10,787 nt of DNA from Streptococcus sp. 29887 (GTDB lineage: Bacteria > Bacillota > Bacilli > Lactobacillales > Streptococcaceae). The stretch is taken from the NCBI RefSeq assembly GCF_032595075.1, contig NZ_CP118736.1, positions 1 to 10,787 on the forward strand, given 5' to 3'. This document shows, piece after piece, positions 1 to 6,388 of this stretch. Position 1 is the first letter of the stretch; each line of letters opens with the position of its first letter. Below the pieces are notes generated by a model. It was not told where the DNA came from. It was given only the letters and a program-made list of their open reading frames with translations, and made no database searches. Position numbers and translations under genes: made by a program.

Positions 1-300
1 ATGACGAATGAAGAATACATTAAAGCTAGTGAGGCGTTTTTTATCCGTTATTCTGAACACAGGGCAGAGTTAGCACTAGCAGAGGGGAAAACAGACCCAG
101 AGACGCTAATACAGTCACTAGCGAACGCAGAGACGACCATAGCAAACCTATTAAGGGTATTAAACCAGATAGGTATACCGTATTACAATAACAACACCTT
201 ACAGCCTAATATAAAAAAACTAATAAAAGTATTAGACGTAGACGGTATTTATAGCGATATTTTCAAGCCTAGCAACAACCCGCTAGATGATGAGGGGTAA
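1..300 (+). CDS. Hypothetical 99-aa helical protein, first gene of the replication operon
   Basis: I do not recognise this protein. It is short, soluble and mostly alpha-helical by composition, with an acidic C-terminal tail (NPLDDEG) and no cysteine, membrane segment or nucleotide-binding motif. The start is supported across the circle junction: AAAGGAG lies at 10772-10778, 9 nt before this ATG when the ends are joined. The next gene, the primase-helicase, starts 3 nt after the TAA, and its ribosome binding site (GAGGGG, 292-297) lies inside the last codons here, so the two are translationally coupled. It lies downstream of the iterons and an extended -10 promoter, so a role in replication start or its control is plausible but inferred only from position. 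A helicase loader or a small regulator are alternatives. Confidence 0.8.
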   Translation: MTNEEYIKASEAFFIRYSEHRAELALAEGKTDPETLIQSLANAETTIANLLRVLNQIGIPYYNNNTLQPNIKKLIKVLDVDGIYSDIFKPSNNPLDDEG

Positions 301-303
301 AAC

Positions 304-2382
304 ATGAATAGACAGACAGCAACAGAAGCAGTAAAAGAGCGCTTAACAGAGTACGTAGAAAGCATTACAGATCATAGTAGGAAAGGGAATAAAAAAGCCT
401 ATGTTTGCCCGCTTTGTGGTAGCGGTACAGGAAGAAATGCTACAGGAGCTTTTACGATAACCCCAGACGGTAATAGCTGGAAATGCTTTGCATGCGACAA
501 AGGCGGAGACACACTAGACCTAATAGGCTACGTAGAGGGCATAGATGACTATAACAGCAAACTTACACGAGCAGGAGAGTTATTTAATATGACTATAGAC
601 GCACCCGCTAGAGAGTACCAAAACCAAGATAAAACCGCACAAAATACAGATACACATAACAGTATACACACACCAACAAGCGGGAACTATCTTGCATTTT
701 ACAAACAAGCTAATGACAACATACAGGCTACTAACTACCCCGAAAAACGAGGGCTAAGCAAGGCGATATTAGACCGCTTTAAAATTGGCTACGTAGAAAA
801 TTGGAAACACCCAAACGCCCCAGAAAACGTAACAGGGAGCCCCCGTTTAATTATTCCCGTAACGCAGACAAGCTACTTAGCGAGAGACACCCGCGACAAT
901 ATACCAGACTATCAAAAGCAATACGCAAAAACAAAGGTAGGCGGGAGCGATATTTTTAACGGCAGGGCTTTTATAGATGATCTGGATAAACCTATTTTTA
1001 TCGTAGAAGGAGAAATAGACGCGCTTAGCATTATGGAAGTAGGCGGGGTAGCTGTAGCGTTAGGGAGTACCAGCAACGCTAAGAAGCTAGCAGGAATGGT
1101 TAGAGATAAGCAACTAGAGCGCCCTTTAATTCTAGCGCTAGACAACGACAGCAGAGGCAGGAAGACACAAGCGGAACTAGAGGGGCTTTTACAGGCACAA
1201 AAGACACCATACACTATAGCGGTGCTTACAGAAGGCGCAGTAAAAGATCCTAATGAAATGCTTGTAAAGAATAAAGAAGTCTTTACGGCGCGTGTTGAAG
1301 ACGCTATTAAGAATGCTAGAGACGACAAAGAGAAGTATTTAGAGACATCAACAGATAACTACATACAGGACTTTCTAAACGGTATTGCAGACAGCGTAAA
1401 CACCCCTAGCATTTCTACAGGCTTTCCTATTCTGGATAAATGTTTAGACGGCGGTTTTTATGAAGGGCTTTATATTGTGGGGGCTATTTCATCTTTAGGT
1501 AAAACTACCCTAGTTACCCAGATAGCAGACCAAGTAGCAAGTAGAGGGCATGACGTACTTATTTTTAGCTTAGAAATGGCTAGAGCTGAAATTATGGCTA
1601 AAAGTATTAGCCGTCATACTGTTATGGAAGTATTGCAAACAGGCGGGGAAATGAAGAACGCTAAAACAGTCAGAGGTATCACAGCGGGGAATAGGTACGA
1701 AAAGTACAACAGCACAGAAAGAGAGCTTATTAAAAACGCGGTGCAGACTTACAGCGGTTATGCCAAACACATCTACATAACAGAGGGCGTAGGAGATTTA
1801 GGAGTAAACCAAATCAGAGCGACAGTAGAAAAGCATACGCGTTATACAGGTAACACCCCCTTAGTTATCGTAGACTATTTACAAATACTAGCACCCGCGA
1901 ACGAGAGAGCGACAGACAAGCAAAACACAGACAAGGCAGTCATGGAGTTAAAACGAATAAGCAGGGACTTTAAAACGCCCGTTATAGGTATCTCTAGTTT
2001 TAACCGCGACAATTACAATAACGCTGTTAGCATGCAAGCCTTTAAAGAAAGCGGGGCTATAGAATACTCTAGCGACATACTTATAGGGCTACAGCTCAAA
2101 GGAGCAGGGCAGAAAGATTTTGACGCAACAGAGGCGAAAAGCAAAAGCCCCCGCGAGATTGAATTAGTGATCCTGAAAAACCGTAACGGAAAAACAGGGG
2201 ATAAAGTGCCGTTTGAGTTTTACCCTATGTTTAATTATTTTGTCGAAAACGACGCGCCAAAGTATATACAAGCGGAAAGCGATAGCGAGACAGACAAACA
2301 TCAAGCAATCACTGAAGAGTACGAAGTTATACCCGTAGAAGGTAGCGACCTAGTAGAGATAAGGCGAAAAGAGAGTGAGTAG
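304..2382 (+). CDS. Bifunctional DNA primase-helicase (zinc finger + TOPRIM + DnaB-type helicase)
   Basis: A 692-residue protein that should make RNA primers and unwind the replication fork, comparable in layout to phage T7 gp4-type fusions. Visible domains: an N-terminal zinc finger with Cys35/Cys38 and Cys61/Cys64; the DnaG-like core entry KRGLSKAILDRFKIGY (148-163); TOPRIM with the catalytic-type Glu235 in VEGEIDAL, the acidic pair Asp280/Asp282 in ALDND, and KDPNE (314-318); then a RecA/DnaB-type ATPase with Walker A GAISSLGKTT (393-402), Walker B VIVDYLQIL (521-529), GISSFNR (562-568) and KNRNG (625-629), which holds a likely arginine-finger region. All key residues appear intact. The C-terminal ~45 residues are acidic and probably flexible. 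It uses GAGGGG (292-297) as ribosome binding site and sits between two unknown small proteins in one operon. The domain assignment is secure; which host or plasmid factor loads it is unknown. Confidence 0.96.
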   Translation: MNRQTATEAVKERLTEYVESITDHSRKGNKKAYVCPLCGSGTGRNATGAFTITPDGNSWKCFACDKGGDTLDLIGYVEGIDDYNSKLTRAGELFNMTIDAPAREYQNQDKTAQNTDTHNSIHTPTSGNYLAFYKQANDNIQATNYPEKRGLSKAILDRFKIGYVENWKHPNAPENVTGSPRLIIPVTQTSYLARDTRDNIPDYQKQYAKTKVGGSDIFNGRAFIDDLDKPIFIVEGEIDALSIMEVGGVAVALGSTSNAKKLAGMVRDKQLERPLILALDNDSRGRKTQAELEGLLQAQKTPYTIAVLTEGAVKDPNEMLVKNKEVFTARVEDAIKNARDDKEKYLETSTDNYIQDFLNGIADSVNTPSISTGFPILDKCLDGGFYEGLYIVGAISSLGKTTLVTQIADQVASRGHDVLIFSLEMARAEIMAKSISRHTVMEVLQTGGEMKNAKTVRGITAGNRYEKYNSTERELIKNAVQTYSGYAKHIYITEGVGDLGVNQIRATVEKHTRYTGNTPLVIVDYLQILAPANERATDKQNTDKAVMELKRISRDFKTPVIGISSFNRDNYNNAVSMQAFKESGAIEYSSDILIGLQLKGAGQKDFDATEAKSKSPREIELVILKNRNGKTGDKVPFEFYPMFNYFVENDAPKYIQAESDSETDKHQAITEEYEVIPVEGSDLVEIRRKESE

Positions 2383-2394
2383 GAGCGTGCTTAC

Positions 2395-2928
2395 ATGGAG
2401 TTAGATTTTAGCAAAATAGACAGCATAGGAAGCCCTAAGAAACCCGCAGACACGTCTATAACAACAGACTATAGCGAACTACCCAGAGCGCCTAAAAAGC
2501 CCGCAGAAAGCAAACCAGAGGCGCAGAGCTTACAGAGAAAAGCAGACCATAGAAAACAACAGCTAGCAATAAGCGCGGACGTGTTAAAAGAGTATCAAGC
2601 AAATAAAAGGCTAACGACAAGCATAGTAGCTGAAATTAACCACGGCTTACAGCAGGGGCAGGACATATACGACCTATTTTTAAAGGCTGTAGAGGGCTTA
2701 GCATTAACCACCAACGACCCCGATTTAATGACGCGTAGCAAAGAGGCTATACAGTCAGTTTACGGCGTAGGGCTTAGGAAACCACGCGCAGTAGAGATAG
2801 AGAAACAAGAGACGCAGAAACGCCTAAAACGGCTCATAGAGAGCTTGGAAGAGGCTAGCGATATATCAGACCAGTTAAGGCTAAAAAGAGCGATACAAGC
2901 GCACCAGAAGCGCCTAGACAGTCTATAG
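2395..2928 (+). CDS. Hypothetical 177-aa protein with coiled-coil-like C-terminus, last gene of the replication operon
   Basis: Not recognised. The first ~45 residues are Pro/Lys-rich and likely disordered, with PKKPA occurring twice (14-18 and 33-37). The rest is predicted helical, and residues ~139-177 are highly charged and coiled-coil-like. AGGAG at 2381-2385 overlaps the TAG stop of the primase-helicase gene and lies 9 nt before this ATG, so expression is tied to it. A strong terminator follows within 11 nt. Its place directly after the helicase makes a helicase loader or primosome accessory protein a reasonable guess, but no sequence motif proves this, and no Walker A motif is present to support a DnaC/DnaI-type AAA+ loader. 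Confidence 0.85.
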   Translation: MELDFSKIDSIGSPKKPADTSITTDYSELPRAPKKPAESKPEAQSLQRKADHRKQQLAISADVLKEYQANKRLTTSIVAEINHGLQQGQDIYDLFLKAVEGLALTTNDPDLMTRSKEAIQSVYGVGLRKPRAVEIEKQETQKRLKRLIESLEEASDISDQLRLKRAIQAHQKRLDSL

Positions 2929-2938
2929 ATCATTACAG

Positions 2939-2966
2939 AAGCACCTAGTAAAATGGGTGCTTTTAT
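2939..2966 (+). terminator. Rho-independent terminator after the replication operon
   Basis: AAGCACCT (2939-2946) pairs with GGGTGCTT (2955-2962) to give an 8-bp stem with one T-G wobble and an 8-nt loop. The descending arm runs into TTTTATT. It separates the replication operon from the recombinase gene. Confidence 0.85.
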
Positions 2967-3014
2967 TATGTAGTATTATGTTTTTATGATATACTCATAT
3001 ATGAAAATAAACAC

Positions 3015-3043
3015 TTGATAAGAGAAGGAAAAGGCGGTATAAT
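3015..3043 (+). promoter_or_regulatory. Sigma-70 type promoter for the tyrosine recombinase gene
   Basis: TTGATA (3015-3020) and a perfect TATAAT (3038-3043) are separated by 17 nt. The predicted transcript starts near 3050, so two TATACACA motifs (from 3059 and 3073) lie in the 5' leader, where a bound protein could block elongation or initiation. No other good promoter is seen before the partition genes, so this one may also serve them by read-through. Confidence 0.8.
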
Positions 3044-3097
3044 AGATACAGATAAGTATATACACACAACAGTATACACATAGAAGGGTAAAAAGCT

Positions 3098-4042
3098 ATG
3101 AACGAATTACAAGCAGTAGGATATAGGGGGCAAGAGTTAGCTGTTACAACCGCTATAACCTATGATACATTTGAAAGATTTATTAGCTATTTAGACGCTA
3201 GCCCCAAGACAATAGAGACATACACAAAAGCCCTAAGGCAGTTTTTTAACTATATAGGCGTACATGGTATTAGAAAACCGCAGAGGGAAGACGTACTAGC
3301 CTTTAGGGACGACTTGAAGGCGAGCGGGTTAAAACCTACGACCGTACAAAACTACATCACAGCTACCAGAATATTCTTTAAATGGACAGCACAAGAAGGA
3401 CTATACCCAAACATTGCCGAACATGTTAAAGGGGCTAAGTTAGACAAAAACCACAAAAAAGACTACCTAACAAGCAGGCAGGCTAAAGAGGTGCTAGCAG
3501 GAGTGCAAACAGACAGCGAGGAAGGGCTAAGAAACTACGCTATACTTTCTTTAATGGTTACAGGGGGGCTACGCACTATAGAAGTATCAAGAGCTGACGT
3601 AGAAGACCTAAGAACAGTAGGGGAAAGCACTGTATTATATATCCAAGGTAAAGGGCGCGAGGAAAAAACCGAGTATATCAAGATTAGCGCACCAGTAGAA
3701 AAAGCTATTAGATCATACCTAAAAGCGCGTGAGAACGTAGAAGAAGGGCAACCGCTGTTTACAAGCACTAGCAATAATAGCAAAGGTAAGCGAATTACTA
3801 CACGTACTGTTAGCGGGGTGGTAAAAACCGCCCTAAGAAACGCAGGGTATGACAGCGCGAGGTTAACAGCTCACAGCCTACGGCATACAGCAATAACACT
3901 AGCTTTACTTGCAGGGCGTGAAATAACAGAGGTGCAACAGTTTGCTAGGCACGCTAATTTAAATACAACTATGATTTATAACCACGCACTAGATCAAGCT
4001 AAAAATGGCTGTAGTGACGCTATTTCAAGTGCTATATTTTAA
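3098..4042 (+). CDS. Tyrosine recombinase/integrase (XerC/XerD-like)
   Basis: A 314-residue site-specific recombinase. The N-terminal part (about 23-110) fits a SAM-like core-binding domain (SPKTIETYTKALRQFF, KPTTVQNYITATRIFFKW). The C-terminal catalytic domain shows the full set of active-site residues: Arg159 in TGGLRTIEVS, Lys185 in QGKGREEK, His259 and Arg262 in HSLRHT, His285 in ARHANLNTT, and nucleophile Tyr294 in MIYNH. Length and motifs match XerC/D and small phage or plasmid integrases. It has its own promoter, and GAAGGG (3083-3088) serves as a moderate ribosome binding site. On a plasmid its usual job is resolving multimers to monomers, but an excisionase-like gene 1.3 kb downstream leaves integration/excision open. 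The target site is not proven; the inverted repeats at 5532-5569 and 10672-10708 are candidates. Confidence 0.93.
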   Translation: MNELQAVGYRGQELAVTTAITYDTFERFISYLDASPKTIETYTKALRQFFNYIGVHGIRKPQREDVLAFRDDLKASGLKPTTVQNYITATRIFFKWTAQEGLYPNIAEHVKGAKLDKNHKKDYLTSRQAKEVLAGVQTDSEEGLRNYAILSLMVTGGLRTIEVSRADVEDLRTVGESTVLYIQGKGREEKTEYIKISAPVEKAIRSYLKARENVEEGQPLFTSTSNNSKGKRITTRTVSGVVKTALRNAGYDSARLTAHSLRHTAITLALLAGREITEVQQFARHANLNTTMIYNHALDQAKNGCSDAISSAIF

Positions 4043-4057
4043 ACATACAGATATTAC

Positions 4058-4080
4058 TATACACACAAACACATACACAA
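4058..4080. repeat. TATACACACA motif region before parA, candidate operator or centromere half-site
   Basis: TATACACACA at 4058-4067 is identical to 3059-3068 upstream of the recombinase, and a related CATACACA follows at 4072-4079. The element lies between the recombinase stop codon and the parA ribosome binding site (AAAAGGGG, 4084-4091). Partition loci often carry short repeats here that are bound by the small RHH partner. Binding here is inference. Confidence 0.4.
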
Positions 4081-4097
4081 CATAAAAGGGGTTAACA

Positions 4098-4862
4098 ATG
4101 AAAGTTATAACTGTTATCAATCAGAAAGGCGGGGTAGGTAAAAGCACAACCGCCCTAGCTTTAGGGCATGGCTTACAAGCTAAAAAGTATAGCGTGCTGT
4201 TTATTGATCTGGACGCACAAGGGAATATTAGTTACACACTTAACGGGAATACAGACGGCTATAACACGCTAGGCATTTTACAGAGGCCAGAAACAGCCCC
4301 GCAGGAGATACAACACACAGAGCTAGGGGACATTATACCAAGCACACCCGCACTAAGTGGGGCAGACAGTATTTTAACATCAACAGGAAAAGAGTATAAA
4401 CTGAAAGAGGCGCTAGAGTTTGTTAGCAAGTCTAATAATTATGATTACATAGTCATAGACACCCCGCCAGCGTTAGGAATATTGACTATCAACGCTTTAA
4501 CCGCTAGCGACTTTGCTATTATACCCGCACAAGCTGACATATACAGCTTACAGGGTATTTCACAGCTTAACAGCACTATCCAAGTGGTGCAAAAGTACAC
4601 TAACCCAGCTTTAAAAGTGCTAGGTATCGTATTAACTAGATATAACGCACGCTCAACGCTCACTAAAGAACTTACAGACCTATTAGAGAACACAGCAGGG
4701 CAATTAGATACAAAAGTGTTTAAAACCCGTATACGCGAAAATATAGCCGTTAAAGAAGCGCAGGCAATCAAGCAAAATCTTTACACATACGCACCAAAGA
4801 GCAACGCTAGCAAAGACTATACAGCGCTAGTAGAAGAAATAGAAACAGACATTATTTTTTAA
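4098..4862 (+). CDS. parA: ParA-family partition ATPase
   Basis: A 254-residue deviant-Walker ATPase that should act with the RHH protein encoded next to segregate plasmid copies along the nucleoid. The deviant Walker A motif KGGVGKST is at 10-17, with signature Lys10 and catalytic Lys15. The Walker A' box IDLDAQGN is at 36-43 and Walker B VIDTPPALG at 119-127. There is no N-terminal HTH, so it is a short ParA similar in size to the type Ib/Soj-like group, which usually leaves DNA binding and autoregulation to the partner protein. GIVLTRYNARS (176-186) and the C-terminal region match the usual fold. The ribosome binding site AAAAGGGG lies 6 nt before ATG. A relative of MinD or of conjugation ATPases is less likely given the RHH neighbour. 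Confidence 0.93.
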   Translation: MKVITVINQKGGVGKSTTALALGHGLQAKKYSVLFIDLDAQGNISYTLNGNTDGYNTLGILQRPETAPQEIQHTELGDIIPSTPALSGADSILTSTGKEYKLKEALEFVSKSNNYDYIVIDTPPALGILTINALTASDFAIIPAQADIYSLQGISQLNSTIQVVQKYTNPALKVLGIVLTRYNARSTLTKELTDLLENTAGQLDTKVFKTRIRENIAVKEAQAIKQNLYTYAPKSNASKDYTALVEEIETDIIF

Positions 4863-4876
4863 AGGAGTATGATCAC

Positions 4877-5131
4877 ATGGCTAAGAAAGACTTTTCAAGC
4901 ATAGCTAACCCCGCTTTACAATTTATCAGTACCCAAGACGCTGAACAACCGAAGAAAGAGACAGCCCCAGAGGGTTACAAAGTAAACCCCGCGTACATAG
5001 AAAAGAAAAGCAGGCGGTTACAGTTGCTAATGCAACCTAGTCTATATGATCTACTGAAAACACGCGCAGTAGAAGAAGGAACTAGCGTAAATAACTTGAT
5101 ACACGAATTACTAGAGGAGGCAGTGAAATAA
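4877..5131 (+). CDS. Ribbon-helix-helix DNA-binding protein, likely ParB-type partner of ParA
   Basis: An 84-residue protein. The N-terminal ~40 residues look flexible and carry an FSSIANPALQFIS stretch and basic residues, which in ParG/Omega-type partners stimulate the ParA ATPase. The C-terminal part fits an RHH fold: strand RRLQLLM (46-52), helix PSLYDLLKTRAVEEG (54-68), turn and helix TSVNNLIHELLEEAV (69-83). RHH dimers bind short DNA repeats, so this protein is the best candidate to bind the plasmid centromere and the par operator. AAAGGAG (4861-4867) overlaps the parA stop codon and lies 9 nt before ATG, which couples the two genes. Its stop overlaps the next start in TAATG. The RHH fold is well supported; the partition role comes from context. 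Confidence 0.85.
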   Translation: MAKKDFSSIANPALQFISTQDAEQPKKETAPEGYKVNPAYIEKKSRRLQLLMQPSLYDLLKTRAVEEGTSVNNLIHELLEEAVK

Positions 5132-5313
5132 TGGAAAATTTAAAAACGTTTTTGATAATCGGCGGTATTTCTGCATTTGCTATGTTTTTGTTTGCGTTTT
5201 ATGTAATGCATATGCCGTTTAATTTAGCGCTTTTCTTGGCGTCGATAATACCTATTACTATGTTAGTTGTATGGTTCCTTTCAAAATATCACGAACTAAA
5301 GAACAGGAAGTAA
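5131..5313 (+). CDS. 60-aa membrane microprotein with two transmembrane helices
   Basis: Not recognised. Two hydrophobic segments fill most of the chain, at about 6-25 (FLIIGGISAFAMFLFAFYV) and 31-51, joined by a short MHMP turn. The C-terminal tail SKYHELKNRK is basic, so both ends may face the cytoplasm. The start overlaps the stop of the RHH gene (TAATG, 1-nt overlap), and AGGAGG (5115-5120) sits 10 nt upstream, a strong site for deliberate, coupled translation. Its place inside the partition cluster suggests a link to segregation, membrane anchoring or plasmid upkeep, but holin-like or hydrophobic-toxin activity is equally possible from sequence alone. Confidence 0.8.
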   Translation: MENLKTFLIIGGISAFAMFLFAFYVMHMPFNLALFLASIIPITMLVVWFLSKYHELKNRK

Positions 5314-5316
5314 GAA

Positions 5317-5499
5317 ATGGCAAATTTAAACACATACACCCTAGAAGAAGTAGAAGGCATTTTAAAAGTTACACGCAGGACAATTTACAACTACATAAAA
5401 AACGGGGACTTAAAAGCCGTAAAAATGGGTAAGTATTGGCGAGTAAGCGAAACAAATTTACAAGACTTTATAGAACACGGCACAAAGAAAAAAGGCTAG
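5317..5499 (+). CDS. Excisionase-family HTH protein (MerR-like winged helix), 60 aa
   Basis: The whole chain fits the small excisionase-type HTH domain: YTLEEVEGILKVTRRTIYNYIKNG (7-30) is the HTH, followed by the wing DLKAVKMGKYWRV (31-43) and helix SETNLQDFIEH. Such proteins bend DNA to direct a tyrosine recombinase towards excision, or act as small transcription regulators. It starts 3 nt after the membrane microprotein gene, with AGGAAG (5305-5310) as ribosome binding site. A tyrosine recombinase on the same plasmid makes a recombination-directionality role plausible. It may instead regulate the adjacent region, which holds an inverted repeat at 5532-5569. Confidence 0.88.
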   Translation: MANLNTYTLEEVEGILKVTRRTIYNYIKNGDLKAVKMGKYWRVSETNLQDFIEHGTKKKG

Positions 5500-5531
5500 G
5501 TAAAAGCATTTATAACTAGCTAGCTGAAATA

Positions 5532-5569
5532 TTTCTATTTCTGGAAATTAGTATTAGCGGAAGTAGAAA
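5532..5569. repeat. Inverted repeat after the excisionase-like gene, candidate operator or recombination site
   Basis: TTTCTATTTC (5532-5541) and GAAGTAGAAA (5560-5569) are inverted copies matching at 9 of 10 positions, separated by 18 nt. A second, nested element ATTTC-TG-GAAAT (5537-5548) overlaps the left arm. No T tract follows, so it is not a simple terminator. It lies in the 97-nt gap between the excisionase-like gene and the next membrane microprotein gene. A binding site for the HTH protein or recombinase is a guess. Confidence 0.4.
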
Positions 5570-5596
5570 CACACCAAAAATAAGGAGTAGATTAAC

Positions 5597-5854
5597 ATGG
5601 CGAATAGCAGAAAAGAAAAAAGTGAAGTAGTGAAAAATACAGATTTGGGAGCGCTAATTTTATTTTTTATAGTTATAGGGGTCGGAACACTAGCTTACTT
5701 TGCCCCTGAACTTGGGGACAGATGGACAAAGGTATTAGAAATAGTGGGCGCACCGTTTTCTTTAGGTTTAGGATTTTTTGCCTTTGAAAAAGCTAGCGAT
5801 ATGATTATTGAATACAGAAAGAATGTGGGGACAAATGAAGAGCCAAGAGACTAA
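5597..5854 (+). CDS. 85-aa membrane microprotein with two transmembrane helices
   Basis: Not recognised, and not clearly related to the 60-aa membrane protein upstream. The N-terminus is charged (NSRKEKSEVVK). Transmembrane segments lie at about 17-36 (LGALILFFIVIGVGTLAYF) and 45-64 (KVLEIVGAPFSLGLGFFAF), with a short acidic/tryptophan-containing loop between them, then a charged cytoplasmic-type tail. AAGGAG (5582-5587) lies 9 nt before ATG. Its 3' end overlaps the likely start of the HTH/coiled-coil gene by about 20 nt, so it heads that gene group. Its size and topology resemble small holins or phage/plasmid membrane proteins, but nothing here proves a function. Confidence 0.78.
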   Translation: MANSRKEKSEVVKNTDLGALILFFIVIGVGTLAYFAPELGDRWTKVLEIVGAPFSLGLGFFAFEKASDMIIEYRKNVGTNEEPRD

Positions 5855-6386
5855 AACAGAGTTTATAGCCCTACGAGCGCAGGGGAAAACATTTGAATAC
5901 ATAGCCAAAGAGTTAAATATTAGTAAGTCAACTTGTAGCGCGTGGGAAAAAGAATTAAAGACAGCTATAGCAGACTTAAAGCAGGAGCAACTAAACGAGT
6001 TATACGACACGTACTACATGACTAAAGAAGCCCGCATTAAGAAGCTAGGAGACATACTAGATAGAATAGACAATACATTGGATCAGGCAGACCTTGCAGA
6101 AGTGCCTTTAGAGAAGTTGCTAGACTTTAAATTAAAATATACCGAGGCTTTAAAAGCTGAATACGTGCATACGAGCGCTGTAACAGATTTTAGTGAACAA
6201 ATGACCGCGCAAGACATTTTAAAAGCGCTAGGGAGCTTGCTAGAGCGCGTACAACGTGGGGAAGTATCACAAGAACAGGCTAATAGAGAAAGCACCATAC
6301 TAGCAAACCTATTAAAAGCATTTGACGCTGTAGAGTTGCAGGCGCAGTTAGACGAGTTAAGGGCAACGCTGAATAGGAGAGGATAA
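5835..6386 (+). CDS. HTH and coiled-coil protein of unknown function, 183 aa
   Basis: The N-terminus has an HTH of the kind found in transposase and small-terminase families: FIALRAQGKTFEYIAKELNISKSTCSAWEKEL (10-41). The rest is almost entirely helical and charged, with coiled-coil-like stretches at ~42-85 and ~120-180 that suggest an oligomer. Three starts are possible in frame: TTG 5808, ATG 5823 and ATG 5835. I prefer 5835 because GTGGGG (5825-5830) precedes it, although the 4-nt spacing is short, and because the HTH then begins near the N-terminus. It ends 2 nt before the start of the 486-aa gene, whose ribosome binding site lies in its last codons. It could be a DNA-binding partner of that protein or a repressor. 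A small terminase role is not supported, since no large terminase is present. Confidence 0.75.
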   Translation: MKSQETKTEFIALRAQGKTFEYIAKELNISKSTCSAWEKELKTAIADLKQEQLNELYDTYYMTKEARIKKLGDILDRIDNTLDQADLAEVPLEKLLDFKLKYTEALKAEYVHTSAVTDFSEQMTAQDILKALGSLLERVQRGEVSQEQANRESTILANLLKAFDAVELQAQLDELRATLNRRG

Positions 6387-6388
6387 AA

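Noticed and set aside
912..1328. 138-codon open frame on the minus strand inside the primase-helicase gene
   Set aside because: It lies fully opposite the TOPRIM region of a gene with clear motifs, has low-complexity Ser/Leu-rich translation and no ribosome binding site.
2962..3000. A dif-like Xer site in the TTATTATGTAGTATTATG stretch before the recombinase gene
   Set aside because: Only one arm loosely resembles TTATGTAAACT-type half-sites, and no second arm lies at the right distance. AT-rich chance similarity is likely.
5808..5834. Upstream TTG (5808) or ATG (5823) start for the HTH/coiled-coil gene
   Set aside because: Neither has a convincing ribosome binding site and both lengthen the overlap with the membrane microprotein gene. 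Not fully excluded, since the preferred ATG has a short 4-nt spacing.
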